Shown: piece by piece, positions 7,907 to 17,391 of the stretch
Position numbering within the stretch: position 1 is the first letter of the stretch
How the letters are laid out: each line of letters starts with the position of its first letter
NCBI RefSeq assembly: GCF_035325945.1
Contig: NZ_DAOKYX010000002.1
Span: 118,327-182,326, forward strand
From: Parvibaculum sp035325945
GTDB taxonomy: Bacteria > Pseudomonadota > Alphaproteobacteria > Parvibaculales > Parvibaculaceae
Length of the DNA stretch: 64,000 nucleotides
Reading direction: 5' to 3'
Translations under genes and position numbers: made by a program
The notes under the pieces: model-generated
Database searches by the model: none
The model's input: the letters and a program-made list of their open reading frames with translations, nothing else
What the model was told of the DNA's origin: nothing

Positions 7907-7937
7907 GAGCCCCGGAAGGCCGGGGCTCTTCTCGTTT
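7907..7937 (+). terminator. Intrinsic terminator after the Sel1 gene
   Basis: GAGCCCCGG (7907-7915) and CCGGGGCTC (7920-7928) form a 9-bp stem with the tetraloop AAGG, followed by TTCTCGTTT. It lies 25 bases after the Sel1 stop. Confidence 0.8.
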
Positions 7938-8006
7938 CGCGGGCATCGCTGTGCCATAGTCTGCGGCGGGACGAAAAGTTTGCGCCGCAGGCATCGGAGG
8001 AGGGAG

Positions 8007-9317
8007 ATGAACTACGTCTGGTCGAACTGGTCCGGCTGGGTAAAGTCCTGGCCCAGATTGATCGCCGAGCCTTCCTGCGAGGAGGAGCTTGCGGAGATCG
8101 TTCGCGATGCCGAGGCCCCCGTGCGCGTCGCGGGTACCGGGCATTCCTTCACGCCTCTCGTCGGCAGCGAGGGGACGATCATCACGCTTCGCCATATGGC
8201 GGGCGTCGTCGATCACGACCCGGCCGCGCTGACAGCGCGCATCAAGGCGGGAACGACGCTTCGCGATCTCGGCCCCATGCTTTTCGACCGTGGCCTCTGC
8301 CTCATCAATCAGGGCGATATCGACCGGCAGTCGCTCGCGGGCGCGATCGGCACGGGCACGCATGGCACGGGCGGCGATCTCGGCTCGCTCTCGGCAAGCG
8401 TCGCGGGCTTCCGTCTCGTCGCCGCCGATGGCGGCGTCATCCAGGCGAGCCGGAACGAAAACGCGGACGTGTTCGATGCGGGCCGCGTTTCCTTCGGCAG
8501 TCTCGGCATCATGAGCGAAATCACCATGCAGTGCCGCCCGGCCTATGTGCTGGAGGAAACGGGCGGCGCCATGCCGATAGAGGAGGCGCTGCGGCGCGCC
8601 GAGGAGCTGCGCGACGCGCATCGGCATTTCGAGTTCTGGTGGTTTCCGTTCACGGATCTCGCCATCATAAAGATTCTTACCGAGACGGAACATCAGGCAA
8701 AGCCGCGCCGGCGCAGGCCGGATGGCGAGCTTACGCGCGACGACAAGATTTTTCTGCTTGCCTGCGAGGCGACGCGCTATGCGCCGTTCCTGCGCGGCCC
8801 GTTGCAGAAGTTCCTCACCTCGAGCAGCACGCGCTATTCGTCCGGCTCGCTGTCGGCGCCGGGGCGCGTGCGCTGGTCGCATGAGGCATTTCCGAGCGAT
8901 CGCAATGTGCGCTTCAACGAGATGGAATATGCGATTCCCGCCGAGCGGGGGCCGGATTGCATCCGCGAGGTCGGCGCGCATATGCGCAAAAGCGGGGTCA
9001 ACTTCCTTTTCCCGCTGGAATATCGCTATGTCGCGGCGGACGACATCTGGCTGAGCCCCTTCTATCAGCGCGACAGCGTGACGATCTCGGTGCACCAGTA
9101 TCACCGCCAGCCCTATGACAAGCTCTTCGCCGGCGTCGAAGCGATCTTCGCGCGCTATGAGGGGCGGCCGCATTGGGGCAAGCTGCATTCGCTGACGGCG
9201 CCGCAACTTTCGCGGCTTTATCCGCGCTGGGACGATTTTCAGGCTGTTCGCAAACGGCTGGACCCGGCGGGCAAGTTTCTCAATCCCTATCTGCGGCAGA
9301 TTTTCGGCGAGGCATGA
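8007..9317 (+). CDS. FAD-linked aldonolactone oxidase (D-arabinono-1,4-lactone oxidase family)
   Basis: The 436-residue protein has a PCMH-type FAD-binding domain with VRVAGTGHSFTPL, where the His is the family's flavin-linking position, and GAIGTGTHGTG. Its C-terminal ALO domain carries the substrate-site motif HWGKLHSL near the end. Relatives oxidise L-gulono-, D-arabinono- or L-galactono-lactones with O2 or an acceptor; the exact substrate is unknown. The ATG at 8007 follows GGAGGAGGGAG. No signal peptide is seen, so it is probably cytoplasmic. It is convergent with modC, with a one-base gap. Confidence 0.85.
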   Translation: MNYVWSNWSGWVKSWPRLIAEPSCEEELAEIVRDAEAPVRVAGTGHSFTPLVGSEGTIITLRHMAGVVDHDPAALTARIKAGTTLRDLGPMLFDRGLCLINQGDIDRQSLAGAIGTGTHGTGGDLGSLSASVAGFRLVAADGGVIQASRNENADVFDAGRVSFGSLGIMSEITMQCRPAYVLEETGGAMPIEEALRRAEELRDAHRHFEFWWFPFTDLAIIKILTETEHQAKPRRRRPDGELTRDDKIFLLACEATRYAPFLRGPLQKFLTSSSTRYSSGSLSAPGRVRWSHEAFPSDRNVRFNEMEYAIPAERGPDCIREVGAHMRKSGVNFLFPLEYRYVAADDIWLSPFYQRDSVTISVHQYHRQPYDKLFAGVEAIFARYEGRPHWGKLHSLTAPQLSRLYPRWDDFQAVRKRLDPAGKFLNPYLRQIFGEA

Positions 9318-9318
9318 G

Positions 9319-10446
9319 CTAGTCGGGATCGAAGCGCCCGAGATCGCTTGCAAGCGCCACGGTCTTCACGAGCGCCCAGACGTCGCGGCCGGGGGTGAGC
9401 GCAAGGCGCTCGGCCGCGCGGGCGGTGATGCGCGCAATGAGGGTCACGGAATGCGGCTCCCGGCCCACTGCGAGCCTCACATCCATTTGCGCCGCGCCTG
9501 CCGGATGAAGCTCCGATATGCGCGCTTCGATCACATTCTGGATGGAAAGCGCGGCGGGGCGCTCGGTCGCTATGGCGATGTCGCGCGCATGAAGGCGCAG
9601 GCGCACGGGCGCGCCGACGGGAAGGCCGATGCGCGAAAGAGTGACGGTCGCGCCTGCGAACTCCACTTCGGTCAGGTGATGAGCTTCGTCGTGGCGCGCC
9701 ACGCATGCGTCGACGATGGTTGCGGGATCGGCCTCGCGCGCCTCCTCGCCGAGAATGAGGCTCTGCACGCCGGCTCTGTTGAGCACATCCGCGACGCCGC
9801 CCGATGCGACGATGCCGCCTTGCTGCATGACGAGCACGCGATCGGCGAGGCGCACGACCTCGTCGATATTGTGGCTCACATAGAGGATCGGCAGTTCGAG
9901 ACGGCGATGGAGAGCTTCGAGGTATGGCATGATCTCGCGGCGGCGGCGAATGTCGAGGTTCGAGAGCGGCTCGTCCATGAGGATGAGGCGCGGCGCCGAG
10001 AGAAGCGCGCGGCCGATGGCGATGCGCTGCGCCTCGCCGCCGGAAAGGCGGTGGGGCATGCGGTCGAGAAGCGGCGCGAGGCCGAGAAGCGCGATGATCT
10101 CGTCGCGCGGGATTGCCTCCGCCGCGCCGCGCCGCCTTGCGCCATAGTCGAGATTCTGTTCGACACTCAAATGAGGAAAGAGGCGCGCCTCCTGAAAGAC
10201 GTAGCCGATGCGGCGGCGCTCCGGCGGCAGGAACACGCCGCGCTCCGTATCGAGAAACGTTTCGTCGCCGAGCGTGATGCGTCCGCGCCGGGGACGGCTG
10301 AGCCCGGCTATGGCTGCGAGCAGCGTCGTCTTGCCTGCGCCGGAAGGGCCGATGACGCCGGTGACGCCGTCGCCCGCTTCGAAGGCGGCATCAAGCGAGA
10401 ACGCATCGAGCCTGTGATGGACTTCGGCCTTGAGCGTTGCGACCAT
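9319..10446 (-). CDS. modC: Molybdate ABC transporter ATPase ModC
   Basis: The 375-residue protein shows Walker A GPSGAGKT, a signature LSGGEAQR, Walker B LILMDEPLSNLD and the switch His in YVSHNIDE. A C-terminal molybdate-binding (TOBE/Mop-like) region of about 130 residues identifies it as ModC rather than another importer ATPase. It powers molybdate uptake through ModB. The ATG at 10446 overlaps the modB TGA by one base, indicating translational coupling; a GTG one codon upstream is an alternative. Confidence 0.9.
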   Translation of the reverse strand: MVATLKAEVHHRLDAFSLDAAFEAGDGVTGVIGPSGAGKTTLLAAIAGLSRPRRGRITLGDETFLDTERGVFLPPERRRIGYVFQEARLFPHLSVEQNLDYGARRRGAAEAIPRDEIIALLGLAPLLDRMPHRLSGGEAQRIAIGRALLSAPRLILMDEPLSNLDIRRRREIMPYLEALHRRLELPILYVSHNIDEVVRLADRVLVMQQGGIVASGGVADVLNRAGVQSLILGEEAREADPATIVDACVARHDEAHHLTEVEFAGATVTLSRIGLPVGAPVRLRLHARDIAIATERPAALSIQNVIEARISELHPAGAAQMDVRLAVGREPHSVTLIARITARAAERLALTPGRDVWALVKTVALASDLGRFDPD

Positions 10447-11156
10447 CACGTAGCAACTCCGATCCGGCGGCGCATGGCCCGCGCGAAATATTCCGAGGCG
10501 CCGAGCGCGGCGATGGCGAGGACGAGCGACAGGATCACGAAGCGGGCTGCATCAATCCCGCCGCCCGGCACCTGTAGCGCGCTATAGAGCGCGAGAGGCA
10601 GCGTCTGCGTTTCGCCCGGAATATTGGCGACGAAGGTGATGGTGGCACCGAACTCCCCAAGCGCGCGGGCAAAGCCGAGCAGCGCCCCGGCGATGAGCCC
10701 CGGCGTGATGAGCGGAAGGGTGACGCTCATGAACACATCCGCCGGGCTCGCGCCGAGCGTTCGCGCGGCGGCTTCGAGTTTCGGATCGACGGCTTCGAAG
10801 GCGAGCCTGATGGCGCGAACGAGAAGCGGAAAGCCCATGACGGCGCTCGCAAGCGCCGCGCCCTTCCAGTTGAAGGCGACGACGAGGCCGAATGTCCGCT
10901 CGAGGAATTGTCCCATGGCCCCGCCATGACCGAAAAGGACGAGAAGCAGATAGCCGGTGACGACGGGCGGCAACACGAGCGGTAGATGCACCAGCCCGTC
11001 GAGGATGATCTTGCCGGGAAAGTTTCTCCGCGCGAGAACCCATGCGACGACGATGCCGGGTGGAAGCGAGAGCGCCGTTCCGGCGAGGCCCGTTTTCAGC
11101 GAAAGCCAGAGCGCTTCCGCTTCTCCCGGCGTCAGCCATGCGCCCGGATCGCTCAC
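10446..11156 (-). CDS. modB: Molybdate ABC transporter permease ModB
   Basis: The 236-residue membrane protein has about five or six hydrophobic segments, the motif LPPVVTGYLLL and the EAA loop LEAAARTLGASPADVFMSVT typical of ModB. It forms the molybdate channel with ModC. I chose the GTG at 11156 (VSDPGAWLTPGEAEAL), the normal ModB start; a longer frame overlaps the upstream gene. It begins only four bases after the stop of the cystathionine beta-lyase-like gene. No modA is adjacent on either side. Confidence 0.9.
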   Translation of the reverse strand: MSDPGAWLTPGEAEALWLSLKTGLAGTALSLPPGIVVAWVLARRNFPGKIILDGLVHLPLVLPPVVTGYLLLVLFGHGGAMGQFLERTFGLVVAFNWKGAALASAVMGFPLLVRAIRLAFEAVDPKLEAAARTLGASPADVFMSVTLPLITPGLIAGALLGFARALGEFGATITFVANIPGETQTLPLALYSALQVPGGGIDAARFVILSLVLAIAALGASEYFARAMRRRIGVAT

Positions 11157-11160
11157 CGTG

Positions 11161-12324
11161 TCAATTTCCTGCCGCGTTGAGGCGCGCGAAGCCCGCGTCG
11201 AGATCGGCGATGAGATCGTCCGGATCTTCGAGGCCCGCATGGATGCGAAGGAGGGGCCCTTCGAACTTCGGCGGCGTCACCGTGCGAATGCCTGTGAGGT
11301 CCTGCGGCACGATGAGGCTTTCAAAGCCGCCCCATGACCAGCCCATGCCGAAGAGCTCCAGATGATCGAGCATGGCGGCAAGCGCCGCATCGGAGCATGG
11401 CTTCAGCACGACGCCGAAAAGTCCGCTCGCGCCGGTGAAATCGCGTTTCCAGATCGCATGGCCGGGATCGTTTTCGAGCGCCGGATGAAGGACGCGCGCG
11501 ACCTCGGGGCGGGCGGCGAGCCAGCGGGCCAGCGTGAGCCCGGTCTTCATGTGCCGCTCGAGGCGGACCGAGAGCGTTCTGATGCCGCGCAGCACCAGAT
11601 AGGCATCGTCGGGGGCGGCCATCTGTCCGAGCGCCCCATGGCCCGAAAGCGCGCTCTTCCAGGTTTCCTCATTCGTGGTGATGGCGCCCATCATCGCGTC
11701 GGAATGGCCGCAGAGATATTTGGTGATGGCCTGTATGGAAACGTCCGCGCCATGCTCGAAGGGCTTGAAGTAGAGGGGCGAGGCCCATGTATTGTCGATG
11801 ACGAGCTTCGCGCCACGCGCATGCGCGACGCGGGCAATGGCCGGAATGTCCTGCACCTCGAAGGTGATGGAGCCCGGCGATTCGGTGAAGACGACGGCGG
11901 TGTTCGTCTTCATCAGCCGTTCGATGCCGGCGCCGATCAGCGGATCATAATATTCCGTCTCTATGCCGTTCCGCTTCAGGATCGTGTCGCAAAAATGGCG
12001 AGTGGGACCATAGACGCTGTCCGTCATCAATAGGTGATCGCCCGTCCGCAGGAGCGAGAGGAGGGCGGTCGTCACCGCCGAGAGGCCCGAGGGCGTGAGC
12101 ATGGTGTTGTGGCCGCCCTCGAGGCCAGCGATCGTCTGTTGCAGGGCGACGGTGGTCGGCGTGCCGCGACGGCCGTAGGTATAGGGCTGCTTCCGGCCCC
12201 GCAGTGCCTCGACCGTCGGGTGGAGGATCGTCGAGGCGCGGTAGACGGGCGGATTGACGACGCCGAAATTGGCGTGCGGGTCGCGCCCCAGAGTGACGAT
12301 CAGCGTGTCCTGCTTCTGCTTCAT
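11161..12324 (-). CDS. metC: Cystathionine beta-lyase
   Basis: The 387-residue protein belongs to the Cys/Met-metabolism PLP enzymes: YTYGRRGTPTT near the N-terminus, VIDNTWASPLYFKP, and the PLP-lysine region QAITKYLCGHSD. The GRRGTPT pattern and length fit MetC, which cleaves cystathionine to homocysteine, pyruvate and ammonia in methionine synthesis. It is the first gene of a leftward cluster with modB and modC, separated from modB by only four bases. The relation between sulfur amino acid metabolism and molybdate uptake is not obvious. Confidence 0.88.
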   Translation of the reverse strand: MKQKQDTLIVTLGRDPHANFGVVNPPVYRASTILHPTVEALRGRKQPYTYGRRGTPTTVALQQTIAGLEGGHNTMLTPSGLSAVTTALLSLLRTGDHLLMTDSVYGPTRHFCDTILKRNGIETEYYDPLIGAGIERLMKTNTAVVFTESPGSITFEVQDIPAIARVAHARGAKLVIDNTWASPLYFKPFEHGADVSIQAITKYLCGHSDAMMGAITTNEETWKSALSGHGALGQMAAPDDAYLVLRGIRTLSVRLERHMKTGLTLARWLAARPEVARVLHPALENDPGHAIWKRDFTGASGLFGVVLKPCSDAALAAMLDHLELFGMGWSWGGFESLIVPQDLTGIRTVTPPKFEGPLLRIHAGLEDPDDLIADLDAGFARLNAAGN

Positions 12325-12616
12325 TCCAATTCACCCAACTTTGCGGGCCATGCCGTCCGCGCGCCTTGCGATTCGTCCGCCCCCGGCTCCCCGGCGTGGC
12401 CGCGTGGCGCCATCCATGCGACAATGCTCCGGTTTCGCATATGTTCGCGTCTGCTTTCCAGCGCGCATACGGGATGAAAGCCGGCGGGGCATTGCGCCGA
12501 GGCGCCATGCGGTTAGTCTGGTGGCCAATCCGGGCGGATCGCTTTAAACATCCCGCAGCATAACATTCCCCGAGGCCCTGCTGGCAAAGGGAGAGAAAAG
12601 GAAGAGGCCGGAGGAG

Positions 12617-13732
12617 ATGGCCAGAAGAAGTACGTTTGAAAGCCGCGTGGTGCCCTTCCTTTTCGGGCTGCTGATCGGCGCGGGGATGCTCTATTTCTTC
12701 CTGCCCGGGCCGGGGTCCGCGCCCGGAAAGCCGCAACCGGAGACCGCGCGGGCGAACCGCAGCCAGTCGGCCGCGCCCGCCGCCGCGACGCTCGAGACGG
12801 TACGCGCGCGAGGCTATCTGCAATGCGGGGTGAGCCAGGGGCTTCCCGGCTTCTCCAATCCCGACGACAAGGGCAACTGGACCGGGATCGACGCTGATTT
12901 CTGCCGGGCCGTGGCGGCGGCGGTTTTCGGCGATCCGGCCAAGGTGAAATTCCGGCCGCTCAGCGCTAAGGACCGCTTCACGGCGCTCCAATCGGGCGAG
13001 ATCGACCTTCTCTCGCGAAACACGACATGGACCATGTCGCGCGATACCTCGCTCGGCTTCAATTTCGCGGGCATCATCTATTATGACGGTCAGGGCTTCA
13101 TCGTGAAGAAGAAGTCCGGGATCGCGAGCGCGGCACAACTCAACGGCGCGACCATCTGCACACAGACGGGCACGACGACCGAACTCAACATCGCCGATTA
13201 TTTCCGCGGCCAGAAGATGAGCTACAAGATCCTCGCCTTCGAGAAGAACGAGGAGGCGCTTGGCGCCTATGATGGCGGCCGCTGCGATGCCTACACGACC
13301 GATGCGTCCGGCCTGCACGCCCTGCGGCTGCAGCTCAAGGACCCCTCGGCCCATGCCGTGCTTCCCGAGATCATCTCCAAGGAGCCGCTCGGGCCCGCCG
13401 TGAGGCAGGGCGACTCGCAATGGGAGGACATCGTGCGCTGGACGCTCTTTGCCCTCGTCAATGCGGAGGACCTTGGCGTCACCTCGGCCAATGTCGGTGA
13501 AATGGCGAAGAGCCAGAGCCCCGAGATCAAGCGGCTGCTCGGCACCGAAGGCGCCTATGGCGAGCCGCTCGGGCTTTCCCGCGACTGGGCAGCGAACGCG
13601 ATCCGCGCGGTCGGCAATTATGGCGAGATGTTCGAGCGGAACCTCGGCCTGAAGACGCCGCTCGCCATTCCGCGCGGGCTCAACGCGCTGTGGAAAAATG
13701 GCGGGCTCATGTACGCGCCGCCCATTCGCTGA
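12617..13732 (+). CDS. aapJ: General L-amino acid ABC transporter, binding protein AapJ
   Basis: The 371-residue solute-binding protein (SBP_bac_3 fold) shows VRARGYLQCGVSQGLPGFS, FCRAVAAAVFGDP and KFRPLSAKDRFTALQSGEID, all characteristic of AapJ. It captures glutamate, glutamine, aspartate and other L-amino acids in the periplasm. The N-terminus has a hydrophobic stretch (about residues 10-29, VVPFLFGLLIGAGMLYFFL) with no clear signal peptidase site, so it may remain anchored. ATG 12617 follows GGAGGAG. First gene of aapJQMP. Confidence 0.93.
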   Translation: MARRSTFESRVVPFLFGLLIGAGMLYFFLPGPGSAPGKPQPETARANRSQSAAPAAATLETVRARGYLQCGVSQGLPGFSNPDDKGNWTGIDADFCRAVAAAVFGDPAKVKFRPLSAKDRFTALQSGEIDLLSRNTTWTMSRDTSLGFNFAGIIYYDGQGFIVKKKSGIASAAQLNGATICTQTGTTTELNIADYFRGQKMSYKILAFEKNEEALGAYDGGRCDAYTTDASGLHALRLQLKDPSAHAVLPEIISKEPLGPAVRQGDSQWEDIVRWTLFALVNAEDLGVTSANVGEMAKSQSPEIKRLLGTEGAYGEPLGLSRDWAANAIRAVGNYGEMFERNLGLKTPLAIPRGLNALWKNGGLMYAPPIR

Positions 13733-13745
13733 TGGCGAGGGACGA

Positions 13746-14933
13746 GTGACCGGAAACCGAGGCGCAGGCAGGAAGTCGGGCCCGTTGTCGTGGAGCAATC
13801 CGCGCCTGCGCGCCGTCATCTATCAGGTTGCGGCTCTGCTCGCGGTCGGCTTCGCGCTGTGGTATTTCGCCTCGACCGCGCGGGCCAATCTCGAGCGGCA
13901 GCACATCGCCTCCGGCTTCGGCTTTCTCGAGCATACGGCGGGCTTCAGCATCATCCAGTCGCTCATTCCCTATTCGGAAGAGTCGAGCTATGGCCGGGCG
14001 TTTCTCGTCGGCCTGCTGAACACGCTCATCGTCGGCGCCATCGGAACCATTATTGCGACGGCGCTCGGATTTGCGATCGGCGTGGCGAGGCTTTCGCAAA
14101 ACTGGCTCGTCGCGCGGCTCGCGGGCGCCTATGTCGAAATGCTCCGCAACGTGCCGCTGCTCTTGCAGCTCTTCTTCTGGTACTTCGCGATATTGCGGCC
14201 GCTGCCCGGGCCGCGCGAAAGCCTGACGCTGATGCCGGGCGTCTATCTCAACAATCGGGGTGTCGTCCTTCCCGCCATGGAGGCGACCCATTCGACGCTC
14301 GCCATCCTCGCGGCTCTTGCCAGCGCGCTCATTCTCTCCTTCTTCATTCACCGATGGGCTCGTGCGCGGCGGCTGCGGACGGGCAGGGTTTTTCCGGCCG
14401 CCCGTGTCAACGCCGTGATCATCCTCGGCCTTCCGGCGCTCGTCTGGGCCATTGGCGGGACGCCGCTCCGGCTCGAGCCTGCCGTCTTCGGCAGCTTCGA
14501 TTTCGTCGGCGGCTTCCGCCTCCTGCCGGAGTTTGTGGCGCTCGTTCTCGGCCTGTCGCTCTATACGGCCGCTTTCATCGCCGAGATAGTCCGGGCGGGC
14601 ATTCAGTCGGTCAACAAGGGGCAGACGGAAGCCGCCTACGCGCTCGGTCTCAAGCCGGGAACGACATTGCGCCTCGTCATCATTCCGCAGGCGCTGCGCG
14701 TCATCGTTCCGCCGCTGACAAGCCAGATCCTCAACCTGACGAAGAATTCCTCGCTTGCCGTCGCCATCGCCTATCCCGATCTCGTTTCGGTCTTTGCCGG
14801 GACGGTGCTCAACCAGACGGGGCAGGCGATCGAGGTCATCGCCATCACCATGGCCGTCTATCTGGCGATCAGCCTCGCCACGTCGCTTGCAATGAACATC
14901 TACAATGCGCGCGTCGCGATCAGGGAGCGTTGA
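13746..14933 (+). CDS. aapQ: General L-amino acid ABC transporter permease AapQ
   Basis: The 395-residue permease has about eight membrane segments and the polar amino acid permease signature ending in SVNKGQTEAAYALGLKPGTT (EAA loop). The large insertion between early helices, compared with HisM/Q, is typical of AapQ/BztB. The GTG start at 13746 lies 13 bases after the aapJ stop, behind GCGAGGGAC; upstream codons overlap aapJ and are not family-like. It pairs with AapM. Confidence 0.92.
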   Translation: MTGNRGAGRKSGPLSWSNPRLRAVIYQVAALLAVGFALWYFASTARANLERQHIASGFGFLEHTAGFSIIQSLIPYSEESSYGRAFLVGLLNTLIVGAIGTIIATALGFAIGVARLSQNWLVARLAGAYVEMLRNVPLLLQLFFWYFAILRPLPGPRESLTLMPGVYLNNRGVVLPAMEATHSTLAILAALASALILSFFIHRWARARRLRTGRVFPAARVNAVIILGLPALVWAIGGTPLRLEPAVFGSFDFVGGFRLLPEFVALVLGLSLYTAAFIAEIVRAGIQSVNKGQTEAAYALGLKPGTTLRLVIIPQALRVIVPPLTSQILNLTKNSSLAVAIAYPDLVSVFAGTVLNQTGQAIEVIAITMAVYLAISLATSLAMNIYNARVAIRER

Positions 14934-14934
14934 G

Positions 14935-16029
14935 ATGGCGCGGGGTGCAGCAACGCAAATGACGATGGGCGGCGCCATTCGCTGGGCGCGGCTCAATCTC
15001 TTTTCCAACTGGTGGAACAGCGCGCTGACGATCCTTGCGCTCTACCTTCTCTGGGTGAGCGTGCCGCCCTTTCTCGACTGGGCGATCTTCGATGCAGTCT
15101 GGCGCGGGGAAAACCGCGAAGCCTGCATCGGGCCGGGGAAGGGGGCGTGCTGGGCCTTTGTCACGGCAAATATCGAGCAGTTTCTTTTCGGGCGTTATCC
15201 GGTGGATGAACGCTGGCGGGTAATCACCGCCTTCGCGCTCGGCGTTGCCGGGCTCGTGCCGCTGCTCATTCCGCGCATGCCCGCGAAACGATGGAACGTG
15301 ATCTATCTTGCCGTCGCCTATCCGCTCATCGCCATCGTGCTGCTGGCGGGCGACAGGCCGGGGCTCGTTGGCGTCGATACGGACCTCTGGGGCGGGCTTC
15401 TCGTCACGCTGGTCGTGGCGGTGACGGGGATCGTCGCCTCGTTTCCGCTCGGAATTCTGCTCGCGCTCGGGCGGCGTTCCGAGATGCCGGTCATCCGCGC
15501 GCTGTCCATCGTCTTCATCGAGTTCTGGCGCGGCGTGCCACTCGTCACCGTTCTCTTCATGGCGAGCGTCATGCTGCCGCTCTTCCTGCCGGAAGGCGTG
15601 AGCTTCGACAATCTGCTGCGCTGTCTCATCGGCGTTGCGCTTTTTTCGTCGGCCTATATGGCTGAAGTCGTGCGCGGGGGCTTGCAGGCTGTCCCGCGCG
15701 GACAATATGAGGCGGCGCGCGCCGTCGGCCTCAGCTACTGGCAGACGATGGGGCTCATCGTTCTGCCGCAGGCGCTTCGCCACGTGATACCCGGCATCGT
15801 CAACACCTTCATCGGCCTCTTCAAGGATACGACGCTGGTGCTCATCGTCGGAATTTTCGATTTTCTCGGGCAGGTGCGGGCGCAGCTTTCCGATGCGATG
15901 TGGGTGACGCCGCAGGGCGCGGCGACGGCTTATATTTTCGCGGCACTGGTCTACTGGATTTTCTGCTTCGGCATGTCGCGCTATTCGGTCTTCATCGAAA
16001 GGCGGCTCAATGCCGGCCGCGTGAGGTAG
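14935..16029 (+). CDS. aapM: General L-amino acid ABC transporter permease AapM
   Basis: The 364-residue permease partner of AapQ has the EAA loop AVPRGQYEAARAVGLSYWQT and the motif ALRHVIPGIVNTFIGLFKDT common to AapM/BztC. The ATG at 14935 comes one base after the aapQ TGA, so the two permeases are tightly coupled. Expected partners in the membrane complex are AapQ and two AapP subunits. Confidence 0.93.
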   Translation: MARGAATQMTMGGAIRWARLNLFSNWWNSALTILALYLLWVSVPPFLDWAIFDAVWRGENREACIGPGKGACWAFVTANIEQFLFGRYPVDERWRVITAFALGVAGLVPLLIPRMPAKRWNVIYLAVAYPLIAIVLLAGDRPGLVGVDTDLWGGLLVTLVVAVTGIVASFPLGILLALGRRSEMPVIRALSIVFIEFWRGVPLVTVLFMASVMLPLFLPEGVSFDNLLRCLIGVALFSSAYMAEVVRGGLQAVPRGQYEAARAVGLSYWQTMGLIVLPQALRHVIPGIVNTFIGLFKDTTLVLIVGIFDFLGQVRAQLSDAMWVTPQGAATAYIFAALVYWIFCFGMSRYSVFIERRLNAGRVR

Positions 16030-16031
16030 AA

Positions 16032-16784
16032 ATGATGTCGTCAGAAGCAAGGCCCGCCATCGCTATCGAGCATCTGCACAAATGGTTCGGCGATTTCCAT
16101 GTGCTCAGAGATGTGAACCTGACCGTGCGCGAGGGCGAGCGCATCGTGATCGCGGGGCCTTCGGGCTCCGGCAAATCGACGCTCATCCGCTGCATCAATC
16201 GTCTCGAGGCGCATGACAAGGGGCGGATCGCCGTCGACGGGATCGAGCTTACGGAAGACCTGAAGCGCATCGACGAGGTGCGCCGCGAGGTCGGCATGGT
16301 GTTCCAGCAATTCAATCTCTTCCCGCATATGACGGTGCTTGAGAATTGCACGCTCGCGCCGATCTGGGTGCGGGGCCTGCCGCAGGAGGAGGCGGAGGCG
16401 GCCGCCATGAGGCTTCTGGAGCGCGTCCGCATTCCGGAGCAGGCGCATAAATATCCCGGCCAGCTCTCGGGCGGACAGCAGCAGCGCGTCGCCATTGCGC
16501 GTGCGCTCTGCATGAGCCCGAAGATCATGCTTTTCGACGAGCCGACCTCGGCGCTCGATCCGGAAATGATCAAGGAAGTTCTGGACGTGATGGTGGGGCT
16601 CGCCAATGACGGCATGACGATGATCTGCGTCACGCATGAAATGGGCTTCGCGCGAGAGGTCGCGGATCGCATTGTCTTCATGGATCAGGGCGAGATCGTG
16701 GAGGAAGCGCCGCCCGCGGAGTTTTTCACCGCGCCGAAGAGCGAGCGGACAAAGGCGTTCCTCGCGCAGATCTTGCGCGGGTAG
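16032..16784 (+). CDS. aapP: General L-amino acid ABC transporter ATPase AapP
   Basis: The 250-residue ATPase has Walker A GPSGSGKST, Q-loop MVFQQFNLFPHMT, signature LSGGQQQRV, Walker B IMLFDEPTSALDPE and switch His in CVTHEMGFA. Length and motifs match the polar amino acid family (GlnQ/AapP). Its ATG follows the aapM stop by two bases. It completes the aapJQMP operon. Confidence 0.94.
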   Translation: MMSSEARPAIAIEHLHKWFGDFHVLRDVNLTVREGERIVIAGPSGSGKSTLIRCINRLEAHDKGRIAVDGIELTEDLKRIDEVRREVGMVFQQFNLFPHMTVLENCTLAPIWVRGLPQEEAEAAAMRLLERVRIPEQAHKYPGQLSGGQQQRVAIARALCMSPKIMLFDEPTSALDPEMIKEVLDVMVGLANDGMTMICVTHEMGFAREVADRIVFMDQGEIVEEAPPAEFFTAPKSERTKAFLAQILRG

Positions 16785-16835
16785 AGACGTCGCCCGAAGA
16801 CGCGGATGGCTCGAACAAGCCGGACCGTGACTGAG

Positions 16836-17348
16836 CTATTCGTCGAACTCCGCTTCCGATTGCCCATAGGGCGTGAAGCCGGCGCGCTGATAGAGCCTGA
16901 GCGCGCGGGGGTGGTCGAGCGTGCAGGTCTGGACGATGAGGCGCGCGGGATGCCTCGCCCATGCGAGCGAGATCGCCTCGCCAAGGAGGAAGCGGCCAAG
17001 ACCTTCGCCGATCCGCTCGGGGATGATGCCGAGGAAGGAGAGTTCGGCGTCCGGCATGCCGCGGAAATCGAGTTCGGTGAATCCGACGGGCGCGCCGTCG
17101 AGATAGAGCACGTATATCTCGACATTATCGTCATGGATGATGGATGCGAGCTCTTCGTCCGAGAGCTTCCGGCGGCTCACCCAGGCATAGTCGCGGCCGA
17201 CCGTGTCATAGAGATAGCGGTAGAAATGAAGCGGCGGCTTCGCTGCGCGCAGCAGTGCGCAGGCGCCGCGCGGGCGCGGTGTGGCGAGCAGGCGCGGCTC
17301 GGCACGCATTTCGAGATGGGTGACAATCGTCTTGTGCCGCTTGCCCAT
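16836..17348 (-). CDS. GNAT family N-acetyltransferase
   Basis: The 170-residue protein has the GNAT core: LYLDGAPVGFTELDFRGMPD, the acetyl-CoA-binding motif IPERIGEGLGRFLLGEAI and the late motif HPRALRLYQRAGFTPYG. The substrate is unknown. The ATG at 17348 gives normal GNAT length; upstream codons run into the sulfurtransferase gene region. It lies 43 bases downstream of sseA on the same strand, so the two may be co-transcribed. Confidence 0.82.
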   Translation of the reverse strand: MGKRHKTIVTHLEMRAEPRLLATPRPRGACALLRAAKPPLHFYRYLYDTVGRDYAWVSRRKLSDEELASIIHDDNVEIYVLYLDGAPVGFTELDFRGMPDAELSFLGIIPERIGEGLGRFLLGEAISLAWARHPARLIVQTCTLDHPRALRLYQRAGFTPYGQSEAEFDE

Positions 17349-17391
17349 TATTGTCCGCTCTGCCCATGTTCCACCGGCGAGGGCGATGCCC

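Noticed and set aside
12325..12616. Possible SAM riboswitch upstream of metC
   Set aside because: I looked for SAM-II-type conserved segments on the minus strand and saw none.
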